A stretch of DNA of 64,000 bases, taken from the NCBI GenBank assembly GCA_934364805.1, contig CAKRMH010000013.1:1-64000 (forward strand), written 5' to 3'. The notes under the pieces are model-generated. The model had not been told where the DNA came from. It did no database searches and was given only the letters and a program-made list of their open reading frames with translations. This document shows positions 38,619 through 46,878 of this stretch, one piece after another. Positions within the stretch are counted from its first letter, which is position 1. The number at the start of each line of letters is the position of its first letter. The position numbers and the translations under genes are program-made. Source of the DNA: an uncultured Lachnospiraceae bacterium. GTDB lineage: Bacteria; Bacillota; Clostridia; Lachnospirales; Lachnospiraceae.

Positions 38619-39701
38619 TTATTCTTCGATATCCTTTGCTTTACGGAATCTGCTTAAAAAAGCTTCCTTTTTCTGATGTATTTTCTCCCGTCTCCGGCTT
38701 GCCGCATCTTCCCTCCGGCGAAGTCTTTCGGCTCTTTTTTCTTCTTTCTGGCAGAGCTTCTCAACCCGGGCTTCCTCCTTTATACGGGTCTTCTGGTTCT
38801 TTTTCACCTGCTTACGGGCAATTCGCTCCACATTGCGGATCGTGCTTTTTGCATCCTGTATCCGTCCTCTCGCAGTACGATACGGATCGTACAGGAAATA
38901 CGCAGCCATAGTCAGAGCCAGAAATACAAAAGCACCTGAAAGACTGTACTTTAATGCCCGTTCATAATAGGAATACCCCAGTTCATTTCCGATAAAAAGA
39001 ACAAGCATTCCAGGAAATGTCACCATCTGGACAAGTCTGCAGATCCACTTCCACACCAGAAAGCATCTGCTCTCCTGGATCAGTACTGCACCTTGCAGTG
39101 CTGTAAAAAAAAGCATAGTAAGTGTGCTTTGTGACGCAATTCCATTCAGATAACCACAGAATACACAAAGCACCAGAGACATCAGAAACATTGCAAGCGC
39201 AAAGCCCTTGTGATAAGCATTGGAGTATTCTTTCATGCCTTCCATCTTGTCTTCGCTCAGGTCATGCATTGCGTAGACCTGCCGGTTGAGCCGTTCCTTC
39301 ATCTCTTCCCGGTAACGTCTTCCCTCACTGGCATGCTTCATGTTCTCATCCACATTCTCATTGAGTTCATGTAATGCCTTCTGTTCTGCAAAAATCTGAT
39401 CCAGAAGTGCATCCTCTTCTTTTCGTCTCCGCTCGATCTCGTCCCTGACCCAGACGGCTTTCTGCAGCTGCAGGCTTTCGTTTATTACTTCCTGATCTGA
39501 TCTTTCCTGTCCCGGCTTTTCCTGATCTGTTCCTTCCTGTTCTGGTTTTTCCAGTTCTGGTTTTTCCTGTTCTGGCTTTTCCTGCTCTGGCTTTTCCTGC
39601 TCTGCAATCCCGTCCATCATTTCCTTGTCTGAACTTTCCATATCTTTCCCTGCTTTCTTCCATAAACTGTCCGACCCGCGGACACATCTTCCCCAGATCA
39701 T
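38619..39701 (-). CDS. Coiled-coil membrane protein with EKPEQ repeats
   Basis: 360 residues, family not recognised. The start ATG at 39699-39701 overlaps the stop of the upstream MocA-like gene (ATGA), implying translational coupling. A longer GTG-initiated frame lacks a ribosome binding site. Residues about 30-65 are pentapeptide repeats (EKPEQ). A charged helix follows (about 75-160), then three or four membrane segments (MFLMSLVLCVFCGYLNG, LTMLFFTALQGAVLI, FPGMLVLFIGNELGY, AFVFLALTMAAYFL). It ends in an extremely basic coiled coil (about 285-360, rich in RREK). No enzymatic motif. Its coupling to a purine hydroxylase operon is unexplained. Confidence 0.8.
   Translation of the reverse strand: MIWGRCVRGSDSLWKKAGKDMESSDKEMMDGIAEQEKPEQEKPEQEKPELEKPEQEGTDQEKPGQERSDQEVINESLQLQKAVWVRDEIERRRKEEDALLDQIFAEQKALHELNENVDENMKHASEGRRYREEMKERLNRQVYAMHDLSEDKMEGMKEYSNAYHKGFALAMFLMSLVLCVFCGYLNGIASQSTLTMLFFTALQGAVLIQESRCFLVWKWICRLVQMVTFPGMLVLFIGNELGYSYYERALKYSLSGAFVFLALTMAAYFLYDPYRTARGRIQDAKSTIRNVERIARKQVKKNQKTRIKEEARVEKLCQKEEKRAERLRRREDAASRRREKIHQKKEAFLSRFRKAKDIEE
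39511..39604 (-). repeat. 15-bp tandem repeats encoding EKPEQ
   Basis: Near-identical 15-bp units (plus-strand form CTGGCTTTTCCTGCT) run for about six copies inside the coiled-coil membrane gene. They keep the frame and are likely to vary in number. Confidence 0.8.
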
Positions 39702-40357
39702 CCCAGGCTGCTTAACGTGTCGATATCCTGACACTCATTCTCAACCGGATACGTATAACTGTTGTCTAAATGTTTCCGAAAGATCCTTTTTCCGCCCTGA
39801 TCGCCTTCCAGCTGTAACAGTTCATCTTCCAGACTGGAACGGAACATAACCGGATTCCCATACTGATCCTTCTCTGTCACACAGCCGACCAGCTTACCGG
39901 AGTTTGTCATTCCTTCCATAAATCCCAGAAGACTTACCTCTGTCATATATGGCTGATCTGCTACCATAAATGTATCATAATTAGGGCCTTCCTGCCATAT
40001 CTTACGCTCATTTCCAGATATACAATTTGAAAAATCTGTCTTTTCCAGGATCGTCCATCCGTATTCGATTGCTTCTCGGATCGTGTACGACATGCCAAGG
40101 CGGCTCTGTTTTGTAAGAAGCGGATAGATACGGTCTGCAATGTTCTCCCGCTGCAATTTTAATTGCGAAACTTCCTCATAGATCTGCGGATACTGCGTCG
40201 CAACGATAAGTTCATATTCTTCTTTTTTCTCTAATATAGAAAACAGCAGGAAAAGCCCATGTTGATACATAGGCTTTCCAGCGATCGGGAAGAGGAGTTT
40301 GTTCTCCCCAAACCGCACACTGTTTCCTGCTGCCAGATAAATCATTCTATTTCGCAT
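39698..40357 (-). CDS. MocA/MobA-like nucleotidyltransferase
   Basis: 219 residues of the NTP-transferase fold. The N-terminal nucleotide loop is IYLAAGNSVRFGENKLLFPI (LAAGxSxRFG...K pattern). The metal-binding DQPYM segment (FMVADQPYM) and YGNPVMF follow. Such proteins make molybdopterin cytosine dinucleotide, or related cofactors, for xanthine-dehydrogenase-family enzymes, which fits its place right after the Mo subunit. The ATG at 40355-40357 overlaps the end of the Mo subunit gene; an in-frame TTG nine bases upstream and an ATG twelve bases downstream are alternatives. The stop overlaps the next gene. Confidence 0.85.
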   Translation of the reverse strand: MRNRMIYLAAGNSVRFGENKLLFPIAGKPMYQHGLFLLFSILEKKEEYELIVATQYPQIYEEVSQLKLQRENIADRIYPLLTKQSRLGMSYTIREAIEYGWTILEKTDFSNCISGNERKIWQEGPNYDTFMVADQPYMTEVSLLGFMEGMTNSGKLVGCVTEKDQYGNPVMFRSSLEDELLQLEGDQGGKRIFRKHLDNSYTYPVENECQDIDTLSSLG

Positions 40358-42659
40358 GTTGTTCAAATGCCTCTAATATCTTCTCCGGTGTAAATGGCAC
40401 TTCTTTGATAAATACGCCGGTTGCATTATAAATTGCGTCTGCAATGGTCGGACACGGGGTATCAATAACCAGCTCTCCGATGGATTTTGCACCAAACGGA
40501 CCACTTGGTTCATAGCTGCTCTCAAATGCCACACGGATATTACCAATATCCAGACGGGATGGAATCTTATAATTCATAAGCGAATTCTCGGAAATCGCAC
40601 CCTTATCTGTATATGTGACATTCTCATACAATGCCATGCCAATTCCCTGTGCCAGTCCGCCTTCTGTCTGGACACGGGCAAGATTCTCATTGATCACCGT
40701 GCCGCAGTCCACAACGCCGACATAGTCGATCAGCTTGATCTCTCCCGTTTCCCTGTCGAGCTCAACCTCACACATACCTACCATATATGGCGGTGGGGAA
40801 GTCGGGGAAGAATGGGATTCTGTAACCTGGATCGTCTCACAGTTTCCGCACATTGATTTGGTTGCAATATCAAGAAGCGATACCTTTTTGTCCGGATCTG
40901 CCGTGGCAGTTACTCCACCAGCGGTGAATTCTACCTCATCCTCTGCAAGCGAGAGCATTTCTGCTCCGATTCTGCAGATATGCTTCTGAAGCTTTGCGCA
41001 TGCCTTTTCTACTGCCATTCCAGTGACATACGTCGTACTGGATGCATAAGAACCGGAATCATACGGTGAAAAATCCGTATCTGCGCTGTACACAGTTACA
41101 TCATCAATGGAACAGTCCATGCACTCTGCGACCATCTGGGCAAGGATCGTGTCGCATCCTGTTCCCATATCAGCTGCACCGATTACCAGAGAATACTGCC
41201 CATCCTCGGTCAGTTTTACCGTGGCACTTCCCACATCAACTCCGGAAATTCCAGATCCCTGCATTGCGATCGACATACCTACGGCACGGACTTTGTGATT
41301 CCCCATGTCACGATATGGGTATTTTTCGTCCCATCCGATCATCTCTTTTGCTTTTTCCATGCACCGGTCAAGGCTGCAGGATAGGCATGTCTCACCATAA
41401 TAAGCATCCATGATATTTCCTTCTCTTACCATGTTGAGTTCACGGATCGCCACCGGATCCATATGAAGCCGGTCTGCCAGCTCACTGACTGCCGATTCAA
41501 GCGCAAAGATTCCCTGTGGTGCCCCATATCCGCGGAATGCGCCGGCTGCCTGAACGTTTGTGTATACAACGTCACAGGTAAAACGGTGTGCTTTCAGATG
41601 ATTGGAATACAGCGGAATGGATTTGTGACCGGAAAGTCCGACTGTTGTCGGTCCATGCTCGGAATACGCCCCACTGTTTGACAATGTATACAGATCGATC
41701 GCACGGATATGTCCTTCTTTATCTGCTCCGACTTTTACCGTAACTTCCATCTCATGACGCGGAGAAGCCACGATCTGGCTTTCCTCTCTTGTATAGATGA
41801 TCTTGGATGGTTTCTTGGTCATCCATGTTACAAATGCCGGATAAATCTCTGCAACAACACTCTGTTTTGCGCCAAATCCACCACCAATACGTGGCTTGGT
41901 AATGCGGATCTTGGATTTTGGAATGCCCAGCGCATTGGAAAGTATTCTTCTGCAATGGAAAACGATCTGTGTGGAACTGATCACATGAAGTCTTCCGTAA
42001 GTATCAATCTCACAATATGTGCGGAAAGTCTCCATCATTGCCTGATTGTTTGCCTTACAGTGATAGGTGCCTTCCACGATCTCATCGCATTTTGCAAACT
42101 CTGCCGCAACATCGCCATGGGCGTCTTCGCTATGCGCTACAAGATTCCGCTTATTGTCCGCACCTACCGGACAAAGTGCTTTCCAGTTCTCTTCCGGATG
42201 GACAAGGATCGGATTGTCTTTTGCCTTATGCGGATCCAGAACCGGCTCAAGCACTTCATATTCGACTTTGATCAGCTTCATCGCCTTTTCCGCAGCTTCC
42301 AGTGTCTCTGCGGCGATAATCGCCACCGGATCTCCAATCGCACGAAGTCTCTGATCCAGGATCAGTCTGTCATAGGCACTCGGCTCCGGAAAAGTCTGCC
42401 CTGCCACCGTAAAACGCTGGTCTGGAACATCTTTATACGTATAGACGGCCTCAACTCCCGGCACAAGATATGCTTTACTTGTATCGATATTCCGGATCAG
42501 TGCACTTGCATACGGACTTCTTAGAAGTTTGACTACAAGGCAGTCAGACGGTGTAACATCATCCACATAGACCGGCTGGCCAGTCACAAGCTGCATGGCA
42601 TCTTTCTTGCGGATACGCTTGGTTACTACTTTGTATTCACGGTCATCACTGTGTAACAT
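40347..42659 (-). CDS. xdhA: Xanthine dehydrogenase-family molybdenum subunit
   Basis: 770 residues, the catalytic large subunit of a purine/aldehyde hydroxylase. Seen are PYASALIRNIDTSKA near the start, the cofactor loops GGGFGAKQ and AFRGYGAPQG (with the substrate Arg), GSYASSTTYVTG, and the catalytic glutamate in GPFGAKSIGEL near the end. Preceded by the 2Fe-2S and FAD subunits and a purine-type permease, so hypoxanthine/xanthine or another N-heterocycle is the likely substrate. ATG at 42657-42659 with GGGGGAGGTGCAGAATC, overlapping the 2Fe-2S gene by 14 bases. Confidence 0.92.
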   Translation of the reverse strand: MLHSDDREYKVVTKRIRKKDAMQLVTGQPVYVDDVTPSDCLVVKLLRSPYASALIRNIDTSKAYLVPGVEAVYTYKDVPDQRFTVAGQTFPEPSAYDRLILDQRLRAIGDPVAIIAAETLEAAEKAMKLIKVEYEVLEPVLDPHKAKDNPILVHPEENWKALCPVGADNKRNLVAHSEDAHGDVAAEFAKCDEIVEGTYHCKANNQAMMETFRTYCEIDTYGRLHVISSTQIVFHCRRILSNALGIPKSKIRITKPRIGGGFGAKQSVVAEIYPAFVTWMTKKPSKIIYTREESQIVASPRHEMEVTVKVGADKEGHIRAIDLYTLSNSGAYSEHGPTTVGLSGHKSIPLYSNHLKAHRFTCDVVYTNVQAAGAFRGYGAPQGIFALESAVSELADRLHMDPVAIRELNMVREGNIMDAYYGETCLSCSLDRCMEKAKEMIGWDEKYPYRDMGNHKVRAVGMSIAMQGSGISGVDVGSATVKLTEDGQYSLVIGAADMGTGCDTILAQMVAECMDCSIDDVTVYSADTDFSPYDSGSYASSTTYVTGMAVEKACAKLQKHICRIGAEMLSLAEDEVEFTAGGVTATADPDKKVSLLDIATKSMCGNCETIQVTESHSSPTSPPPYMVGMCEVELDRETGEIKLIDYVGVVDCGTVINENLARVQTEGGLAQGIGMALYENVTYTDKGAISENSLMNYKIPSRLDIGNIRVAFESSYEPSGPFGAKSIGELVIDTPCPTIADAIYNATGVFIKEVPFTPEKILEAFEQHAK

Positions 42660-43125
42660 GATTCTGCACCTCCCCCTTTTTGTATGCGAGGTAGGCTTTG
42701 ATGCCCCTCAGCTGCCCTTCATATCCGGAGCAGCGGCAGAGATTGCCTGAAAGATACTCGCGGATCTCATCATCTGTCGGATCCGGATTTTCACGGAACA
42801 TTGCAATCGCATTCATCATAAATCCCGGATTACAGAATCCACACTGTTCGGCACCTTCGTCTGCCACATATGCACCAAACGCCTTTGCCTCATCCTGAAG
42901 TCCCTCTAAGGTAACAACCTCGGCACCGTTCACTCTTGCAGCGATCGTGCTGCAGGACAGCACTGGTTTCTCATTGACAAAAACCGTGCACAGACCACAG
43001 TTGGATGTCTCACAGCCGCGTTTTACGCTGTAGCATTTTAATTCTCTCAGAAGGTCCAAAAGAATGGTATCGCTCTCGATACTGTGCGTTATTTTTTTCC
43101 CGTTCAGTTGAAATGTAATCTCCAT
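42646..43125 (-). CDS. xdhC: Xanthine dehydrogenase-family 2Fe-2S subunit
   Basis: 159 residues. The N-terminal plant-ferredoxin cluster uses cysteines in GCETSNCGLC and a later PVLSC. The C-terminal four-helix domain holds the second cluster in CGFCNPGF and CRCSGYEG. All eight cysteines are present. Transfers electrons from the Mo site to the FAD subunit. The ATG overlaps the FAD subunit stop; the next gene overlaps its 3' end. Subunit lettering differs between organisms. Confidence 0.92.
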   Translation of the reverse strand: MEITFQLNGKKITHSIESDTILLDLLRELKCYSVKRGCETSNCGLCTVFVNEKPVLSCSTIAARVNGAEVVTLEGLQDEAKAFGAYVADEGAEQCGFCNPGFMMNAIAMFRENPDPTDDEIREYLSGNLCRCSGYEGQLRGIKAYLAYKKGEVQNHVTQ

Positions 43126-43922
43126 TAGTTCAGACCTCCTTCCTCAATTGCCATAAGGGCACGTTTTGTCAGGACCCCAGCCATTTTCCGGCGGTATTCG
43201 GCTCCAGCACGGTAATTGCTTCCGGTTACCACATGTGTTCTGACATAGTCTGCAAATGCAGCTGCAGATTCCCCGGTAATTCCATCTTTTAAAAGACCGT
43301 TTTCATCCCGGAATAAAACTGCGCGTCCCGGTCTTGCACCGATCGTTCCCTGATATACACCATCCACTTTTGCCATACAGCAGGTAAGCACCGGAAAATC
43401 AGTTTCACTGTTTCGGATGCACTGATAAGAACAGCCCTCTACCTTTTTCGGAAGGATTACTGCCTCTAAAACATCACGGTCCGGTTTCTGATCCACATAA
43501 TCGGCCAGTTCCACTTCACCCGCGTGATACAGCCGCACTTTTGCACCAAGTGCAAGAAATAACGTCAGCACATCGGAAAAACCATATCTTCCATACAGGC
43601 TTCCGCCAACCGTTGCAAGGTTACGGAACTGTACTCCGACAATGTGGCGCACGCTTTCACGTGCTGTCCCGTTTAAATATTGTGCCAGTGCTTCACTGCA
43701 TTCGATCTGACGAAGGGTTACCATCGCTCCGATCACAAATGCATCTTCTGTTTCCTCAATCTGATCCAGTCCAAGACCCGAAAGATCAATCACTCCGCCG
43801 ATCGTGCGGTTCTGCTGTCTTAGCCACAGATTCCCGGCCATGATGTGATTTGCCTTTTTCTGGTTCAGTTCATACGCCTCATCAATTGTTTCTACTCTGT
43901 AATACTGCTTAAATCTAAGCAT
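43125..43922 (-). CDS. xdhB: Xanthine dehydrogenase-family FAD subunit
   Basis: 265 residues of the CO-dehydrogenase flavoprotein fold. The FAD loops HIMAGNLWL and ATVGGSLYGRYGFSDVL are present. Accepts electrons from the 2Fe-2S centres and reduces NAD or another acceptor. Lies between the NCS2 permease and the 2Fe-2S subunit in the operon. Confidence 0.9.
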   Translation of the reverse strand: MLRFKQYYRVETIDEAYELNQKKANHIMAGNLWLRQQNRTIGGVIDLSGLGLDQIEETEDAFVIGAMVTLRQIECSEALAQYLNGTARESVRHIVGVQFRNLATVGGSLYGRYGFSDVLTLFLALGAKVRLYHAGEVELADYVDQKPDRDVLEAVILPKKVEGCSYQCIRNSETDFPVLTCCMAKVDGVYQGTIGARPGRAVLFRDENGLLKDGITGESAAAFADYVRTHVVTGSNYRAGAEYRRKMAGVLTKRALMAIEEGGLN

Positions 43923-43937
43923 TTATCCACCTCTTCT

Positions 43938-45371
43938 TTATTCCTGGTCTGCTTTTTCCACAGGCTTATCCTTTGGAAGAATGATATTGAGAATAATTGC
44001 AACAAATGCTGCAGGTACAATTCCGGACTCACCACAGATCAGCTGGAATACCTGAGGAAGGTGAGCAAGAATCGTGCTGTTTGCACCAAGACCATATCCA
44101 AGTCCAAGTGCTACGGATACGATGGTAATGTTTCTGCCATCCAGCGGCTCTTTGGTAATCAGCTGGATACCACTGATGACGATGGAAGAGAACATCATAA
44201 CTGCAGCTCCGCCAAGTACGCTCTGTGGCATAATGGAGATCAGCGCTGCAAGCTTTGGAAACAGACCACAAAGGATCAGAAAGATTGCTCCGAAGGAAAG
44301 TGCCATTCGGTTTACCACTTTTGTCATAGTTACAAGACCTACGTTCTGGCTGAAAGAAGTATTTGGAAGTACACCAAACACTGCTGCAAGAGAAGAACCA
44401 AGGCCATCACACATAACGCCGCCGGATAATTCATCATCTGTTGCTTCTCTTCCAAGTCCACCAACCATAACACCGGAAATATCTCCTACGGTCTCAACTG
44501 CGGTTACAATAAACATGATCAGTACCGGGATAATGGCACGTACATCAAATACCGGTTTCACCGGAAGAATTGTCGGGAATGCGAACCAGCTCGCATCTCT
44601 TACTTTATCGAAATTCAATACCCATGCTTTGGTATACTGTACACCATCTGCATCGATTCCGGTTGTCGGAAGAACAACACCCATAATACCGCAGATGATA
44701 TATCCGCAGATAATACCGATCAGGATTGCTGAGGAACCAGCAATTCCTTTTGCAAAATGCTTGATCGCAAGAATGATACAAAGTACTGCAAGACCGATCA
44801 GAAGGTTCTCAACAGAACCAAAGTCTTTTGCAGAAGCTCCACCACCAAACGAATTCACACCAACACTGATCAGTGACAAACCGATGGAAAGTACAACTGT
44901 ACCGGTTACAACAGCCGGAAAGAATTTACGCAGAGGCTTTAAGAACAGACCGAGCACACCCTCAAAAAGACCACCGATAATGGATGCTCCCATCATTGCG
45001 CCATATGCAAGTATTCCGCCGCCCATGATATTGGCAACACTGCTGAATACCCCGATAAATCCAGAGCTTGTTCCCATGATGATCGGAACCTTTCCACCGA
45101 CAGGTCCGATGGAAAACAACTGGATCAATGTTACAACACCTGCAATGATCATTGCATTCTGAAGCAGTTCTACATAAACGGATGCGAAATCGGAAGCTGC
45201 TCCAATTCCACATGCTCCGCAGATTACAATAAGTGGTGTAAGATTGCCCACAAACATGGCAAGCACATGCTGAAGTCCGTAAAGGATTGCATTGCTGACC
45301 GGGATCTTACCGTAAAAGTCATACGGCGAAGTGAACTCATTTGTTCCCTTTGTCTCTTTTGTGATTTTCAT
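43938..45371 (-). CDS. NCS2-family purine/xanthine permease
   Basis: 477 residues, about fourteen membrane helices, of the nucleobase-cation symporter-2 family. The family motif lies around NTSFSQNVGLVTMTKVVNR, with the upstream VTAVETVGDISGV segment containing the conserved glutamate. Imports uric acid, xanthine or uracil with protons. Its position ahead of a purine hydroxylase makes xanthine or uric acid the likely substrate. ATG preceded by AAGGAGAAAAC. Confidence 0.9.
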   Translation of the reverse strand: MKITKETKGTNEFTSPYDFYGKIPVSNAILYGLQHVLAMFVGNLTPLIVICGACGIGAASDFASVYVELLQNAMIIAGVVTLIQLFSIGPVGGKVPIIMGTSSGFIGVFSSVANIMGGGILAYGAMMGASIIGGLFEGVLGLFLKPLRKFFPAVVTGTVVLSIGLSLISVGVNSFGGGASAKDFGSVENLLIGLAVLCIILAIKHFAKGIAGSSAILIGIICGYIICGIMGVVLPTTGIDADGVQYTKAWVLNFDKVRDASWFAFPTILPVKPVFDVRAIIPVLIMFIVTAVETVGDISGVMVGGLGREATDDELSGGVMCDGLGSSLAAVFGVLPNTSFSQNVGLVTMTKVVNRMALSFGAIFLILCGLFPKLAALISIMPQSVLGGAAVMMFSSIVISGIQLITKEPLDGRNITIVSVALGLGYGLGANSTILAHLPQVFQLICGESGIVPAAFVAIILNIILPKDKPVEKADQE

Positions 45372-45390
45372 AGTTTTCTCCTTGAATTAA

Positions 45391-46584
45391 TTATTTATAT
45401 TTTTTGTAAAGACGTTCAAACGCTGCAAACGAGCGTCTGATCATGTCTTCATCAACGCAGTAGGAAATCCGGACATAACCTGGGCAGCCAAATCCGGTTG
45501 CAGAAACGATCAGAAGATCCTCTTCCTTCGCTTTTTCACAAAATGCGTCTGCATCCGGCTCAAGTGCTTTTACAAACATATAAAAAGCGCCATCCGGCTT
45601 ATAGCATTCATATCCAATATCGGTAAGTCCTTTATAAAGGATGTCACGATTCTTCTTATAAAGACTGATGTCTCCGGTTGCTCCAATACATCTTGCCACA
45701 ACCTTCTGGAACAGGCTCGGTGCACATACATAACCAAGTGCACGTCCTGCGCCGCAGACTGCTGCATATACCTTTTTGCTCTCGTATGCTTCATCCGGAA
45801 CAAGCACATATCCGATACGCTCTCCCGGCAGAGAGAGTGATTTGCTGTAAGAATAACATACCAGTGTATTGTCATAAAATTCTGTCACATATGGCACCTC
45901 AACACCGTCATATGCGATCTCGCGATAGGGTTCATCAGATAAGATAAATATTTCCGTGCCAAACTCTACCGATTTCTTTCTGAGGATCTCTGCCAGATGT
46001 GCAATAGTCTCCGCTGAATAAACCGCACCGGAAGGGTTGTTCGGTGAATTGATAATAACCCCCTTTGTATGCGGTGTCAATGATTTTTCCAGTGCATCAA
46101 AATCAATCTGGAAATTGCTGGTATCCGGTGGGATCACAACAAGCTTTGCACCTGCGGATTCTACAAAAACACGGTATTCCGGGAAAAATGGAGCAATTGT
46201 GATAAATTCGTCATCACGATCTGTCGTCAGTGCCTTAAAACAGATGGAAAGTGATGCAGCGGCACCCATTGTCATATAGAAATTGTCCGCATGAAAATGT
46301 GTTCCGTAGGTTCTATTGAGATAATCCGCTGTTGCCTGTCTGCACTCAAGATCTCCCTGTGCAGAAGTATAACCGTGCAGCTGGATGGAATTCAGTTCCT
46401 CTGTCAGTTTGCGGATTGTTTCATTTACACAGTCCGGTGCCGGAACAGTCGGATTGCCAAGTGAAAAATCATATACATTCTCTGCACCGACCACTTCTGC
46501 ACGCTTTTTCCCATACTCAAACAGTTCACGAATAGCGGAACGTTTGCTTCCAAGTTCATACATTTCTTCTGATACCAGTTTCAT
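45391..46584 (-). CDS. PLP-dependent aminotransferase, class I/II
   Basis: 397 residues. Seen are the Asn-Ser-Pro-Asn-Asn-Pro-Ser-Gly loop, an SDEPYREIAYDG segment binding the PLP ring, the Schiff-base Lys in CYSYSKSLSLPGERIGYV, and the C-terminal Arg in GYVRISYC. First gene of the minus-strand group that continues with the purine permease and hydroxylase, spaced 19 bp, so probably cotranscribed. The amino acid substrate is unknown. It may recycle ammonia from purine breakdown into an amino acid, but that is inference. Confidence 0.9.
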   Translation of the reverse strand: MKLVSEEMYELGSKRSAIRELFEYGKKRAEVVGAENVYDFSLGNPTVPAPDCVNETIRKLTEELNSIQLHGYTSAQGDLECRQATADYLNRTYGTHFHADNFYMTMGAAASLSICFKALTTDRDDEFITIAPFFPEYRVFVESAGAKLVVIPPDTSNFQIDFDALEKSLTPHTKGVIINSPNNPSGAVYSAETIAHLAEILRKKSVEFGTEIFILSDEPYREIAYDGVEVPYVTEFYDNTLVCYSYSKSLSLPGERIGYVLVPDEAYESKKVYAAVCGAGRALGYVCAPSLFQKVVARCIGATGDISLYKKNRDILYKGLTDIGYECYKPDGAFYMFVKALEPDADAFCEKAKEEDLLIVSATGFGCPGYVRISYCVDEDMIRRSFAAFERLYKKYK

Positions 46585-46610
46585 ATTTCCTCTCCTTCAT
46601 CTTTTATTCA

Positions 46611-46824
46611 TAATAGGTAATTGCGAAACTATTTTAAACTTACTCTGGCATGTGCTATGAGTACAAATAATCGCAGGCACGCTCTCGCTGCTCATCGCTG
46701 GCAACGGTACATAAGACGTCAAAATACAACGTCTAAGTACCGGCCGCTCTGAAGCACCTGCGAATTACCTGTACTCACAGCACATGCTTAGTTTAAATTT
46801 TGATAGTTTCGCAAATGCCTGTTA
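46611..46824. repeat. Long palindromic intergenic repeat (TTGCGAAAC ends), full copy
   Basis: An imperfect inverted repeat of about 214 bp. The left arm (TAATAGG..ATTGCGAAACTAT..CATGTGCTATGAGTAC..TCGCAGG) is mirrored in the right arm (TCGCAA/TTACCTGTACTCACAGCACATG..ATAGTTTCGCAAAT..CCTGTTA), around a central CGGTAC...GACG/CGTC...GTACCG hairpin. It lies between the MCP terminator and the aminotransferase start. A shorter relative occurs at 15199-15309. No coding capacity, so MITE-like. Nothing else is seen in this 294-bp gap except the terminator. Confidence 0.7.
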
Positions 46825-46839
46825 TTCATCATGATAAAA

Positions 46840-46862
46840 GGGGGATCTGTGTATGATCCCCC
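46840..46862 (-). terminator. Terminator of the fourth MCP gene
   Basis: GGGGGATC (46840-46847) pairs with GATCCCCC (46855-46862), followed on the minus strand by TTTTAT. Confidence 0.85.
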
Positions 46863-46878
46863 CTGACCTGTTTTCTGC

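Noticed and set aside
43845..45162. Long plus-strand frames opposite the NCS2 permease
   Set aside because: Antisense shadows of a conserved 14-helix permease; no ribosome binding site and no recognisable domain.
46585..46878. Purine riboswitch upstream of the aminotransferase-permease operon
   Set aside because: The region is occupied by the long palindrome. None of the conserved purine-aptamer loop sequences were seen, and the stem pattern is a simple inverted repeat.
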